Assembly: GCA_937911505.1 (NCBI GenBank)
Contig: CALEMF010000049.1
Location: 1-64,000, forward strand
Origin: an uncultured Cytophagales bacterium
GTDB taxonomy: Bacteria > Bacteroidota > Bacteroidia > Cytophagales > Thermonemataceae
DNA length: 64,000 nt
Reading direction: 5' to 3'
The notes below the pieces were generated by a model. The model was given only the letters and a program-made list of their open reading frames with translations. It was not told where the DNA came from and did not search any database. This document shows positions 17,344-26,712 of the stretch, one piece after another; the stretch's first letter is position 1, and every line of letters starts with the position of its first letter. Both the position numbers and the translations under genes were made by a program.

Positions 17344-17394
17344 AATTAAAATAATTATAAACTTCACTTGCAATATAATTAAAATAATTATAAA
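17342..17394. promoter_or_regulatory. Two direct 20-bp repeats, each an internal palindrome: candidate operator
   Basis: ATAATTAAAATAATTATAAA occurs at 17342-17361 and again at 17375-17394, 33 bp apart (about three helical turns). Within each copy TAATTA-AAA-TAATTA is an inverted repeat. The first copy overlaps the start codon of the S24 regulator and both lie in the divergent gap before the LytTR gene. This is the layout of an autoregulatory operator. The low sequence complexity calls for caution. Confidence 0.6.
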
Positions 17395-17450
17395 TTGCTT
17401 TATAATATAGTTTATTTCTTCTTAATTACCTTAATCAAAAGAAAATCGTT

Positions 17451-17924
17451 ATGGCAAATCAGCTAATTCATTTTACCAATTTACAAGCGGATACTTCGCG
17501 CGCAGCACCACGTTCTTATTATGGGGTGCGTAACACTACTTTTCTTAAAGCACTTCATCAACGAGAAGAAGTAGCCCAAGAAGCCTTGAACAGCAGCATA
17601 ATTCCTTTGAGGGATTGCCTCTTCATAAAAAAGAGGACACGTTTCCAGCGGGTCAAATTTGAAGATATTCTCTGGGTACAAGCACAAGGCAACTATGCGC
17701 TGATACAAACTTCTTCGGAGAGTTTTGTAAACTGTTTAAAACTTTGGCAGGTTGCTCGAATGCTTTGTAAAGAGATGTTCGTTCGTGTACATCGTTCGTA
17801 CATCGTTAACTTAGCGTATATCACAGCACTGGAAGGCAACATGCTCTATATAGATACGCATCGTATTCCTATAGGAAAAACCTACCGAGAAGCGGTACTG
17901 AAACACTTCCATATGGTGCATTAA
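17451..17924 (+). CDS. LytTR-family DNA-binding protein without receiver domain
   Basis: Residues ~55-155 form a LytTR domain: LFIKKRTRFQRVKFEDILWVQAQGNYALI, then EMFVRVHRSYIVNLAYITALEGNMLYI and IPIGKTYRE. The ~50 N-terminal residues are not a response-regulator receiver, so the input signal is not phosphorylation on this chain. It is divergent from the S24 regulator, with a repeated palindrome between them, suggesting that the S24 protein controls both. The target genes are unknown. Confidence 0.85.
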   Translation: MANQLIHFTNLQADTSRAAPRSYYGVRNTTFLKALHQREEVAQEALNSSIIPLRDCLFIKKRTRFQRVKFEDILWVQAQGNYALIQTSSESFVNCLKLWQVARMLCKEMFVRVHRSYIVNLAYITALEGNMLYIDTHRIPIGKTYREAVLKHFHMVH

Positions 17925-17927
17925 AAA

Positions 17928-17956
17928 AAACGACCTCTACACGGTAGAGATCGTTT
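17928..17956. terminator. Bidirectional terminator
   Basis: AAACGACCTCTAC (17928-17940) and GTAGAGATCGTTT (17944-17956) form a 13-bp stem with one mismatch. The long A run before it gives a T run on the reverse strand, so it can end lptD transcripts, and it also closes the LytTR gene. Confidence 0.65.
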
Positions 17957-18209
17957 CTAGTTGACCCAACAGGAGAGAAAGCTTGATGACTTTTGGGTCT
18001 TTATTGCGACTTTCTAGTCGTTGTTGAAGTGACAGTTGTTCTTCAGTCTATTGATGTCGACTGTTTTTTTATGCCCTTTTCGTTTTTGATTACATTACAA
18101 ATCAACACATAAAAGAAGCCTTTCCCTACTCAATTGTATGAGAGGTAAGGAATAGTTTGCCAAACAATAAAAGCGCCTGACTAATGAAATTACTTATAAG
18201 TGAATATTA
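17957..18209. other. Intergenic region with several hairpins, possible small RNA
   Basis: No gene. On the plus strand GACCCAA/TTGGGTC (near 17964 and 17992), CGAC-TTTCTA-GTCG (near 18007-18020) and CAGTC/GACTG (18044-18048, 18059-18063) occur in order. The last is followed by seven T bases (18064-18070), as at the end of a small RNA. The remaining ~140 bp show only weak A/T-rich dyads. Confidence 0.35.
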
Positions 18210-20987
18210 CTATCGATCGTACCAAGTACGTTTTCTATCTAACTTGAGGTCACGCAGCGTACCTGCTCTTACATTGATGGTGAAGGTATACGACTGAAAC
18301 TGCCCGAAAGGCTGCCAGAAAAAGCGCATCTCCCAACAGTGTAAATCTCTAAACAAATTAATCTGCGTAGCAGTAAGTTGTTGATTTTCAAAATCGTAAC
18401 TTGAATTAAAGCCTACTCTCCACTTAGGTGTTAAGCTCACATCTCCTGAAAAAGAAAGGGTATGTTGTAAACGCCTACTAGGAAAGCGGTTATAACTAGC
18501 CGAATAATTGACACTCAGTGTCCAAGGAATATCAAAATCTACATAGAGATCTGGGTTTTCTTGGGTAGTTCGTGTAGCCCTTACTTCATCTATTGGGTTA
18601 GCGGTAGGGTCTAGTAAGTTGGGATTGGTATTTAGTAAGTTTTGTTGTTGAATATCTGTGTTGTCAGACTCGTCCTGCTTTCCTTTCAAGATATCAGGGC
18701 TCAAGCTAGTACTGAGAGTTAAGGTTCCAGTCGTCAACGTACCGATACTTCGTCCACTTTGCCAAGCAAAAAGATTAACTCTTCTGAAATTTCCTGTTTC
18801 AAGATCTTGCTCATAGGTATAAGGGTCTAGTGTACCACGTACATTGATATCCAAGAAAGGTTGTATACGAGTACGGGCAGTAAGGGCAATATTGGCCAAG
18901 TTGAAAGAATCAGCCAAAATGTTGTAACTACTATTAGCAGAAAACTCATCGAGTATCATCACCTTTTTATCCTGCGAAGCAGTATCACTTTTGGGATTTA
19001 GCTTTGCTTCCAGCGTGTTCCTTACACCAAAAGTAATATTCCCAGAAGGGCCACCCCCTACAACCCCTCTATAGCGTGGTAAGTCTCTCGTTAAAGGACG
19101 AAATACCGCGCTTTCGTTACCATTAGTATCCACGCCTACTACCTCTCTTCTGACGCCTACTTGTACATCTTGTTGGTAAAAGTTATAGCGGGCTTGGGTA
19201 AAGTCTGGCGAGTAAGAAAACCCTACACTAGGCTGAATAAGGTGCCTGATAGCCTTTAAGCGGCCTTTCCCTCTAAACTGAAAAATACCAAAAATATTGG
19301 TAGAAAGGTTTGTACCAAAGCTGTAGCGATAGCTAGTGCCTAGTTGCCTGACTGTGTCTATATTTACCGCCCCTGGATTTGGATCATTTACACTTCCAGA
19401 AGGTACCCACTCATAGTCATATCGTTCTGTATGAAAAGCTTGGTTAAAGTTAAAATTAAGCGTTCCGTTTAAATACCTTAATAATTTATAAGGAGCAGAG
19501 ATAGGAATACTATGATTAAGGTTATACTCTGCATTCGCTATAAAAAGGGCAAGATTGTCGGTATTGAAGGCATAAATACTATCTTCTGCAAACTCGGTAG
19601 TAGCAAAGCCAGCCCCTCTGGTTCCCTGTACAAGATTAGAGATATTTACCGAGGCATTGGCATTGTAAGCAACACTAATGTTAGGAATGAATCCAGTAGT
19701 ATTCCCTCCTCTTCTACGGAAGGGAAATATACGGTTCATACTAAAATTAAAGTCTGGCAGGGTAATATTGACAAGATTGGTTCTCGTCTCTTGGTTATGA
19801 TTACCACTTAAAGTCATACTAAAAGGCGTACCCTTGAAAGTTTTTGCATAAGATACGGTAGATCGAAATGTACTGCTCAACTGATTTTGTAACTCAAAAG
19901 AACTAGTACGATTAAATGAGTTGGCTCCCGCACTTACACTCGCAGAAAAGCGCCCTGTACCTCTTGCTCTAGGTGTATGCGACCAGTTGATCCAAAATTG
20001 GCGTATTCTGGTACGTTCTAGCTCGCCTTCCTGCTCTGGGTCGAAGCGGGTATTGTAAGAGAGATTAGCAAAACCTGTGTAATAATAACGTTTGGCATAA
20101 TTAGAGGCTAGATTGATTCCCCAATTACCATATGTATATACTTCCCCCAATGCCTTCAGATCAACGTGGTCGTTAATGGCCCAATAGTACCCGCCATTGC
20201 GTAAGAAGAAGCCTTCATTTCTAGACTCTCCATAGACAGGAACGATGATCCCAGAAGCTTTTCGGTTAGGTTTTGGAAATATACCGAACGCAAATCCGAG
20301 CGGAGTAGGTGTATCAGCAATCTCTAGGTTGAAGGGCCCTGCAATGACATTTTGATTTTTAGTTAGCTTAATTTTTCTAGCTCTAATCCGAAAGTGTGGG
20401 TGCTCAAGGTTACAAGTAGTATAGTAGCCATCATCTAGGTAGAATTCGTTTTCCGGGCTTTTCTTCACCCTATTGCCACCAATATACCCTTCTCCCTGTT
20501 GGGTGACAATGCCACTCATAATCCCTCGCTGGCTGTTCATATTATAGTCGATAGAATCCGCCAGTATTTTGTCACCGTCTTCCGTGAGTAAGGGCTTCCC
20601 CACTACTTGGCCAGCCGTGTCTAGCTTAGGGCGCGCCTTTACAATGTTATTGTCCATGTCCATATTAATCTCGGCTGCCTCCAAGCGTGTCTGCCCATAA
20701 TCTACTTGCGCTTCCTCATATAGAAACCCCCGCTTATTTTTCATATCAAGAATAACAGAGTCTTTGGCATGGAAAATGATAGTTGTCTTAATATCACTTT
20801 TATTAACATCTTTGGTGTTAACTACAGTGTCTGTACGAATAGTGTCTTGGGATATTTTCAAACTATCTACTTGACCATAGCTCGCAAAAGATATACATAA
20901 GAAACTCACCCAAAGCTTTATAAAGTTGAAAATAGCCGGTGTTTTCTTCTGATTTATCAAAATAATTTTCAATTTTGTGTAGTACAA
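18210..20987 (-). CDS. lptD: LPS-assembly outer-membrane protein LptD (Bacteroidota form)
   Basis: Inserts lipopolysaccharide into the outer leaflet of the outer membrane. An N-terminal signal segment (VSFLCISFASYGQ) is followed by a beta-jellyroll OstA-like domain (IILDMKNKRGFLYEEAQVDYG-type strands, residues ~75-200). The characteristic DDGYYTTCNLEHPHFRIRARKIKL, where LptD places its conserved cysteine and plug edge, comes next. The rest is a long beta-barrel of alternating aromatic strands ending WYDR. The 925 residues suit the Bacteroidota version. It is divergent from an amidase gene and shares the short promoter gap. The N-terminus may start later than the first ATG. Confidence 0.88.
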   Translation of the reverse strand: MYYTKLKIILINQKKTPAIFNFIKLWVSFLCISFASYGQVDSLKISQDTIRTDTVVNTKDVNKSDIKTTIIFHAKDSVILDMKNKRGFLYEEAQVDYGQTRLEAAEINMDMDNNIVKARPKLDTAGQVVGKPLLTEDGDKILADSIDYNMNSQRGIMSGIVTQQGEGYIGGNRVKKSPENEFYLDDGYYTTCNLEHPHFRIRARKIKLTKNQNVIAGPFNLEIADTPTPLGFAFGIFPKPNRKASGIIVPVYGESRNEGFFLRNGGYYWAINDHVDLKALGEVYTYGNWGINLASNYAKRYYYTGFANLSYNTRFDPEQEGELERTRIRQFWINWSHTPRARGTGRFSASVSAGANSFNRTSSFELQNQLSSTFRSTVSYAKTFKGTPFSMTLSGNHNQETRTNLVNITLPDFNFSMNRIFPFRRRGGNTTGFIPNISVAYNANASVNISNLVQGTRGAGFATTEFAEDSIYAFNTDNLALFIANAEYNLNHSIPISAPYKLLRYLNGTLNFNFNQAFHTERYDYEWVPSGSVNDPNPGAVNIDTVRQLGTSYRYSFGTNLSTNIFGIFQFRGKGRLKAIRHLIQPSVGFSYSPDFTQARYNFYQQDVQVGVRREVVGVDTNGNESAVFRPLTRDLPRYRGVVGGGPSGNITFGVRNTLEAKLNPKSDTASQDKKVMILDEFSANSSYNILADSFNLANIALTARTRIQPFLDINVRGTLDPYTYEQDLETGNFRRVNLFAWQSGRSIGTLTTGTLTLSTSLSPDILKGKQDESDNTDIQQQNLLNTNPNLLDPTANPIDEVRATRTTQENPDLYVDFDIPWTLSVNYSASYNRFPSRRLQHTLSFSGDVSLTPKWRVGFNSSYDFENQQLTATQINLFRDLHCWEMRFFWQPFGQFQSYTFTINVRAGTLRDLKLDRKRTWYDR

Positions 20988-21028
20988 AACACAAAGGTTA
21001 ACAGTATGAAGTCAATTTGATAGTGCTA

Positions 21029-21847
21029 ATGAAAAGAAATTTGTTCAAAACAACACTTCTTTTAACAGTTTTTATGATAACTAGCTCTTTCCTAGGAGGC
21101 GAAGTTAACAAAAATTACCAATACAAGGTGAAAACTATCGTGATTGATGCAGGCCACGGAGGGAAAGATCCTGGAACACTAGGAAGTAACACCAAAGAAA
21201 AAGATATTGCTTTGGCAGTAGCCTTAGAGCTTGGTAAAACCATTAATAAATATTTACCAGACGTAAAAGTTGTTTATACACGTACTACAGATGAATTTGT
21301 GGAGCTGTACAAACGTGCTGAGTTAGCTAACAGAAGTAAAGCAGATATATTTATTTCTATCCATTGTAATTCTGTCAACGCCAGCCCTGCTAAGAAGCAG
21401 ACTATCTACGGTACAGAAGTTTATGTAATGGGCCAACACGTTTCTGAAGAGAACTTATCAGTAGCACGAAGAGAAAATAAAGCAATTCTTTTAGAGGAAG
21501 GTTATCAACAGAACTACCAAGGCTTTGATCCTAATTCTACAGAAGGATACATTATGCTTGCCTTGATGCAAAGCGCTTATTTAGAAAATAGCTTAAAACT
21601 AGCCGAAAAAATAGACCAGCAATTTAGTACACGCGCCAAACGTAAAAGCCGAGGTATCAAACAAGCCGGTTTTGTAGTACTTAAACAATCAACATCCGCC
21701 AGCGTATTAGTAGAGATAGGTTTTATTTCTAATTTAGCAGAAGAGAAGTACCTCAACGATGGTTGGGGACAAACCGTGATCGCTTCTGCACTTTTCAGAG
21801 CTATTCGCGACTACAAAAAAGAAATAGAATCTATCGGTAACGATTAA
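21029..21847 (+). CDS. N-acetylmuramoyl-L-alanine amidase (Amidase_3)
   Basis: Zinc enzyme that cuts the amide bond between MurNAc and the stem peptide, used in wall remodelling and daughter-cell separation. A signal anchor lies at residues ~1-22 (MKRNLFKTTLLLTVFMITSS). The catalytic domain holds VIDAGHGGKDPG (zinc His), the Glu in the next helix (KEKDIALAVALELG), DIFISIHCNSV (second zinc His) and ASVLVEIGFISN (catalytic Glu). The ATG at 21029 is preferred over the one at 21017. An MlaD-like gene follows five bases after the stop, so the two are co-transcribed. Confidence 0.93.
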   Translation: MKRNLFKTTLLLTVFMITSSFLGGEVNKNYQYKVKTIVIDAGHGGKDPGTLGSNTKEKDIALAVALELGKTINKYLPDVKVVYTRTTDEFVELYKRAELANRSKADIFISIHCNSVNASPAKKQTIYGTEVYVMGQHVSEENLSVARRENKAILLEEGYQQNYQGFDPNSTEGYIMLALMQSAYLENSLKLAEKIDQQFSTRAKRKSRGIKQAGFVVLKQSTSASVLVEIGFISNLAEEKYLNDGWGQTVIASALFRAIRDYKKEIESIGND

Positions 21848-21852
21848 ACAAT

Positions 21853-22764
21853 ATGAAAATATCTAAAGAATTTAGAGTAGGTGTAATAGCACTCGGTTCC
21901 ATGGTAATCCTTTATTTTGGATTTAACTTTTTGAAAGGTTCCGATTTTCTCAGTTCCACCAATTATTATTATGCCACTTATCCTGACATTGGTGGCTTGA
22001 CCATCTCCAATCCTGTCAAAATCAACGGCTATGTAGTGGGGCGTGTTAAAGAAATTGACTTGATGGCAGAAAAGGCCAATCAGATTAGAATAAAAATGGA
22101 GATCGACGATGAACTAGCTGTTACAGAAGGTACCAAAGCACTACTAAAAGACGATGGGCTTTTGGGAAGTAAAATGGTTGAATTGCAGATAGGTAAATCT
22201 AACAAAACCCTAGAAAGTGGTGCAGAACTGGCTTCTGCCCTAGAAGAAAATATGGTAGCTGAGCTTCAAAGTTATATCCCAGAGCTTAAAGAGCAGCTTG
22301 ACACCACCCTTTTTCAACTCAATGCGTTGTTGAAAGACTTTAATGGTGTAGGAGGTAAAGTGGGCAACTTACTCGATACTTACAATAGCGTAGGGGTGGG
22401 TTTGAAAGGTACCTTAGATGATAATCGCCAAGGTCTAACGGCAACAGTTGGTAATCTCAGATCGCTCTCTGCCTCTTTGAGTAAAATGGGCAAAGAGTTT
22501 GAGCCTGTTGTAGGAAAGATGAATGCTTTTGCTGATTCACTCAGTACTTTAGAGCTAAAACAAACGGTAGCCAATGCGAATCAGTCGATTGCACAACTTC
22601 AAGGTGTACTTAAGAAAGTTGATGATGGAGAGGGGACCTTAGGAGCCCTCGTCAATGACGACTCTCTGTACAATAACCTCAACGCTCTTTCCATTGACTT
22701 AGATAAGTTACTGATAGATTTACGTAAGAATCCGAAGCGTTATGTGAAAATATCAGTGTTTTAA
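21853..22764 (+). CDS. MlaD/MCE-domain lipid-transport protein
   Basis: Substrate-binding component of an MCE-type phospholipid transport system, anchored to the inner membrane by an N-terminal helix (residues ~8-27, VGVIALGSMVILYFGFNFL). The MCE domain follows (YYATYPDIGGLTISNPVKINGYVVGRVKEI, residues ~35-115). A long helical region predicted to be coiled-coil (repeated hydrophobic heptads around LLKDFNGVG, LSKMGKEFEPVVGK) continues to the end. MlaE/MlaF partners are not in the window. Together with lptD and the amidase it makes this a cell-envelope cluster. Confidence 0.9.
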   Translation: MKISKEFRVGVIALGSMVILYFGFNFLKGSDFLSSTNYYYATYPDIGGLTISNPVKINGYVVGRVKEIDLMAEKANQIRIKMEIDDELAVTEGTKALLKDDGLLGSKMVELQIGKSNKTLESGAELASALEENMVAELQSYIPELKEQLDTTLFQLNALLKDFNGVGGKVGNLLDTYNSVGVGLKGTLDDNRQGLTATVGNLRSLSASLSKMGKEFEPVVGKMNAFADSLSTLELKQTVANANQSIAQLQGVLKKVDDGEGTLGALVNDDSLYNNLNALSIDLDKLLIDLRKNPKRYVKISVF

Positions 22765-22802
22765 TAGACTTACTTAAAAATAATTCGTACATATAGTTGA
22801 CT

Positions 22803-22833
22803 CCTTGCAACTTTTGGATAAGTTGCAGGGTCC
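22803..22833 (+). promoter_or_regulatory. Hairpin overlapping a candidate ECF-type promoter
   Basis: CCTTGCAACTT (22803-22813) and AAGTTGCAGGG (22820-22830) make an 11-bp stem with one G-U pair and a 6-base loop. The same stretch contains TGCAACTTTT and, 18 bases after AAC, GGTCC. This resembles the -35 AAC and -10 GTC elements of ECF-sigma promoters and lies ~45 bp before the ECF sigma gene, suggesting autoregulation. The alternative is a terminator of the upstream operon, but no T run follows. Confidence 0.45.
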
Positions 22834-22876
22834 AATAAGTAGTGTGGCCATCAAATAAAAATATTTCAGACACACC

Positions 22877-23437
22877 ATGGTTTACAACGAAGAACGCGTA
22901 TTAAAAGGATGTTGCAAGGGCAAAAGTACCGCTCAGCGACAGCTCTATGAGCATTTTGCTCCTAAAATGCTTGTGGTATCATTACGCTATACTTCTGGTA
23001 GACTAGAGGCGGAAGATGTGTTACAAGAAGCTTTTATTAAGGTGTTCGATAAGATTCCACAGTTCAGAAAGGAGTGTCCTTTAGAGGCTTGGATTAAAAG
23101 AATCGTTATCAATACCGCACTCAAACAGAACCGTAGCAAATTGTATCTTTACCCTGCTATTGATATTGATGATCTACAAGAGCAAAAAGCCAGCGAATGG
23201 AGTGTTAACCAGTATAGCTGGGAAGAGCTGCTAGCCATGATACAGCAGCTAGCACCTCGCTACCGAGCCGTCTTTAACCTCTATGCCATTGAAGGATATC
23301 AACACAAGGAAATAGCAGAGATGCTTAATATTACGGAGGGTACTTCTAAGTCCCAGTATGCTAGGGCTAAAATACTACTTCGTGAGATGCTACAGAAAGA
23401 GGAGGATTCAGCTTATGGACGAGCATTACAAAACTAA
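22877..23437 (+). CDS. ECF-type RNA polymerase sigma factor
   Basis: An extracytoplasmic-function sigma factor, 186 residues. Region 2 contains LYEHFAPKMLVVSLRYTSGRLEAEDVLQEAFIKVFDKI (residues ~24-60) and the following CPLEAWIKRIVINTALKQNR. Region 4 is LLAMIQQLAPRYRAVFNLYAIEGYQHKEIAEMLNITEGTSKSQYARAKILLREML with its helix-turn-helix. The next gene starts 23 bp inside its 3' end, so the two are translationally coupled, as sigma/anti-sigma pairs often are. Confidence 0.95.
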   Translation: MVYNEERVLKGCCKGKSTAQRQLYEHFAPKMLVVSLRYTSGRLEAEDVLQEAFIKVFDKIPQFRKECPLEAWIKRIVINTALKQNRSKLYLYPAIDIDDLQEQKASEWSVNQYSWEELLAMIQQLAPRYRAVFNLYAIEGYQHKEIAEMLNITEGTSKSQYARAKILLREMLQKEEDSAYGRALQN

Positions 23438-24800
23438 TTTTGAATCGGCGTGGCAAAAAGCTTTCGAGAAAGCAGAAGAGCCACCTGCCGATACCCTTTG
23501 GGATAAGCTAGACGCTCACCTGACCCAAGAAAGAGAGAGTGCTGCTTATCGTCGTAAGCTACTATTGTATAAGTATATAGCAATAGCTTCCAGCTTCTTA
23601 GTGTTGGTATGTGTTTCCATTATTTTCTCTATTTATCCCCACCAAGAACAGCCTATTGACCTTGCTCAAGTAGAAGCACTTGAAGACAATAATGAGGTTA
23701 TCGAGCTTCCTACTACCGTAGAGCCTACCGCTCGCGAAGCTATACAGCTTGAGCTTGATCAGGAAAACACTAATATTGTTGCGGTAATCAACTATCGTCC
23801 TACTGATATAAGAAAATATATTGAGGCAAAGCCGATTGCTATCCCTACGAAAAATGACGCTTCTCTTCCTCCTGATTTTACCGAACTATCTAAAAAAGAG
23901 GCACAATTCGCTCATACACCACTACAATCGCTTTATCGTAGTCATTTGGATAGTAGCCTGTTAGGTATTGAAGATGTACTTGCACAATCAGCGCCAACCG
24001 AAAATAATAACAAAAATAGTAGAGGTATTCAGGTAGGTGTAAATTTTGCACCTATGGCATTCAACCCTAACTTTCAAGTAAGTACAAGTAATATTTCTAC
24101 TCCAGTATTATCTAATCAAGGTACTAGAGTAGTAGACGCTAGTACTGAAATCAATAACGAGTTAGAAAATAATGTCACGCCTGCTTTTTCTTATCAAACA
24201 GGATTACAGATAGGAACAAAAATATCAAATAGAGTATTATTGCAAACTGGCTTTACGTATGGTCAGTATACGTCGGCCATTGAAACGAATAACTTTATTT
24301 ACACCTCGGGTAATGAAAGAACGCCTAGTTTCTTCAGCCTTATTGATGAAAACCATAACCGTTCTATTCAGTTATCTCAGACCAGTAGTAACTTTACTGC
24401 TAGAGAAAGTGACTATACTTCTCCGTCAGCCGTAGTGTATAATACCTATTCTTATCTAGGAATTCCTATTAAGATAGGTTATCAACTTCAACATAATCGC
24501 TGGGGTTACACATTATCTACAGGTATATCACCTCACTTCCTATTACGGAATATATTAAGTAGTTCAGAAGCAAATATTAGTACGCTGGACATCGGTACTG
24601 ATGACGCAAGTATATATCGTAACGTTTATGTGAATGGACTATTGGCGTTCGAGATAAACTATCAACTCTTAGAAAAGTGTGGGATCGCTATAGAACCCAT
24701 CTACCAACAAGCGTTGATGTCAAGTACAAGAAATAATATGGCAGTTCAAAGTACACCACAAGCTTTTGGTGTAAACTTGGGTGCTCGTTATATTTTCTAG
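23415..24800 (+). CDS. Putative sigma regulator: cytoplasmic segment, single TM and outer-membrane-like beta-barrel domain
   Basis: Starts at ATG 23415 (MDEHYKTNFESAWQKAFEKAEEPPADTLWDKLDAHL), inside the upstream sigma gene. The first ~45 residues are a short acidic cytoplasmic part of the anti-sigma kind. One transmembrane helix follows at ~50-72 (YIAIASSFLVLVCVSIIFSIY), then a variable linker. The C-terminal ~250 residues alternate hydrophobic and polar (QVGVNFAPMAFNPN, YQTGLQIGTKI, VLLQTGFTYGQY, ending GVNLGARYIF) and resemble PorT-like eight-strand outer-membrane beta-barrels. Adjacency to the sigma factor suggests it controls it, but no known anti-sigma domain is recognised. It may begin further upstream in the same frame, but the codon used here fits the coupling. 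Confidence 0.7.
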   Translation: MDEHYKTNFESAWQKAFEKAEEPPADTLWDKLDAHLTQERESAAYRRKLLLYKYIAIASSFLVLVCVSIIFSIYPHQEQPIDLAQVEALEDNNEVIELPTTVEPTAREAIQLELDQENTNIVAVINYRPTDIRKYIEAKPIAIPTKNDASLPPDFTELSKKEAQFAHTPLQSLYRSHLDSSLLGIEDVLAQSAPTENNNKNSRGIQVGVNFAPMAFNPNFQVSTSNISTPVLSNQGTRVVDASTEINNELENNVTPAFSYQTGLQIGTKISNRVLLQTGFTYGQYTSAIETNNFIYTSGNERTPSFFSLIDENHNRSIQLSQTSSNFTARESDYTSPSAVVYNTYSYLGIPIKIGYQLQHNRWGYTLSTGISPHFLLRNILSSSEANISTLDIGTDDASIYRNVYVNGLLAFEINYQLLEKCGIAIEPIYQQALMSSTRNNMAVQSTPQAFGVNLGARYIF

Positions 24801-24828
24801 TACTTTCCTTCTCCTCTATATATTATAT

Positions 24829-26598
24829 TTACTCTTTATTAGGTAGCAACTTAATGCCTAACTCTTGTATCTGCGAAGGGTCGATGGTAGCGGGTGATTC
24901 GATCATTACATCTCTTCCGCTATTGTTTTTAGGAAAAGCGATAAAGTCACGGATAGAATCGACCCCACTCAATACAGCACACAGCCTGTCAAAACCAAAA
25001 GCAATACCTCCATGTGGTGGCGCGCCATACTTAAACGCATTCATTAGAAAACCAAACTGCGCTTCGGCTTCTTCTTGAGAAAAACCAAGTAATTCGAACA
25101 AACGCGCTTGTAATGTCTCATCAGCAATACGAATAGACCCCCCTCCTATTTCCACTCCATTGATTACCATATCGTAGGCATTTGCTTTTACCTTGGCGGG
25201 TTCGCTTGCTAGCAAACCAATATCTTCTGGTTTAGGTGAAGTAAAAGGATGGTGCATGGCATGCCAGCGCTGAGTCTCCTCATCAAACTCTAGCAAAGGG
25301 AAGTCTACTACCCACAAACAAGAAAATTGCTGCTTATCCCTAAGTCCTAACTGACTGCCTACCTCTAGGCGAAGTTCATTCAACTGCTTACGTACTTGTT
25401 GGGTTTTTCCAGAAAGTATTAGTAATAAATCTCCAGGTTGTGCATCCATCGCATCTGCCCATTGTTTTAGGTCTTCTGGTGCATAAAATTTATCTACAGA
25501 CGACTTAAAGGTGCTGTCTGTGTTATATTTTACGTAAATCAACCCTTTTGCTCCAATTTGAGGTCGCTTTACAAAATCTGTTAGTGTATCCAATTGCTTT
25601 CTGGAGTAACTAGCCGCTCCTTTTGCACAAATTCCTACTACTAGTTCGGCTTCATCCAATACTTTAAAGCCTTTTGCTGAGGTAAGGTCTCTTTCTGTAT
25701 TTTTTAGCTCTACAAACTTCATATCAAAACGCGTATCAGGCTTGTCTGAGCCGTAGTACTTCATTGCTTCTGCATAATGCATCCGTGGGAAATCGGCTAC
25801 TTCTATACCTTTTATTTCTTTAAAAAGGTATTTTACAAGCCCTTCAAAAGTCTGTAATACATCTTCTTGTTCTACAAAAGACATCTCACAGTCTATTTGT
25901 GTGAACTCTGGCTGACGATCTGCTCGTAAGTCTTCATCTCTGAAGCATTTTACAATTTGGTAGTAGCGGTCGAAGCCTGCTACCATCAATAATTGCTTAA
26001 AGGTTTGTGGTGATTGAGGCAGCGCATAGAACTGTCCCAGATTCATTCTAGAGGGAACCAAAAAATCTCTAGCCCCCTCTGGCGTAGATTTAATGAGTAC
26101 TGGCGTCTCTACTTCTATAAAAGCCAACTGATCCAGGTAGTCGCGTGTAGCTTTTGCCAATCGATGGCGAAGGATGAGGTTTTGCCGTATAAGATTTCGT
26201 CTTAAATCGAGGTAGCGAAATTTCATGCGTAAATCATCGCCTCCGTCTGTTTCGTCTTCTATTTTAAAGGGTGGTAAGGCTGCTTTATTGAGTACCTGTA
26301 AATTGGTAACGCTTACCTCTATGTTTCCGGTAGGTATTTTATCATTTTTAGCAGCTCTTTCATTCACCGTGCCGACTGCTTGTATGACAAACTCTCTTCC
26401 TAAAGTACGTGCTAAATCGATAAGTGTAGTAGGCGTTTTTCCCTCTTCCATTACCAATTGTGTGATACCATAGCGATCACGTAAATCTATCCAGATAATC
26501 TTTCCTTTATCTCTAACCGTTTGTACCCAGCCTGATAAGGTGACTTTTTCGTTAAGATGATCGAGGCGTAATTCGCCACAGGTATGCGTTCTGAGCAT
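24829..26598 (-). CDS. aspS: Aspartyl-tRNA synthetase
   Basis: Charges tRNA-Asp in protein synthesis. An N-terminal OB anticodon-binding domain ([23 protein letters not shown]) is followed by the class II core. Motif 2 contains [25 protein letters not shown], motif 3 contains [16 protein letters not shown], and a GAD insertion lies between. Length (589 aa) is the bacterial norm. Tyr/Gly-rich ATP-binding residues are all present. Monocistronic; transcribed toward the divergent end of the sigma-regulator gene. Confidence 0.97.
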   Translation of the reverse strand: MLRTHTCGELRLDHLNEKVTLSGWVQTVRDKGKIIWIDLRDRYGITQLVMEEGKTPTTLIDLARTLGREFVIQAVGTVNERAAKNDKIPTGNIEVSVTNLQVLNKAALPPFKIEDETDGGDDLRMKFRYLDLRRNLIRQNLILRHRLAKATRDYLDQLAFIEVETPVLIKSTPEGARDFLVPSRMNLGQFYALPQSPQTFKQLLMVAGFDRYYQIVKCFRDEDLRADRQPEFTQIDCEMSFVEQEDVLQTFEGLVKYLFKEIKGIEVADFPRMHYAEAMKYYGSDKPDTRFDMKFVELKNTERDLTSAKGFKVLDEAELVVGICAKGAASYSRKQLDTLTDFVKRPQIGAKGLIYVKYNTDSTFKSSVDKFYAPEDLKQWADAMDAQPGDLLLILSGKTQQVRKQLNELRLEVGSQLGLRDKQQFSCLWVVDFPLLEFDEETQRWHAMHHPFTSPKPEDIGLLASEPAKVKANAYDMVINGVEIGGGSIRIADETLQARLFELLGFSQEEAEAQFGFLMNAFKYGAPPHGGIAFGFDRLCAVLSGVDSIRDFIAFPKNNSGRDVMIESPATIDPSQIQELGIKLLPNKE

Positions 26599-26712
26599 TT
26601 GCTATATGGTATTTTAGTTGAAAAACAGGATTGTAAAGTTAGGGGCAAGTAGGGGGATTTAAAAGAAGTTTTTCAGTTTTTACTGTTTATTTCTCTAGGG
26701 TAGAGTGTGGTA

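Noticed and set aside
26599-26712. Second attachment site for an element in tmRNA
   Set aside because: No repeat of the tmRNA 3' end was found beyond the recombinase, so no element boundary can be drawn.
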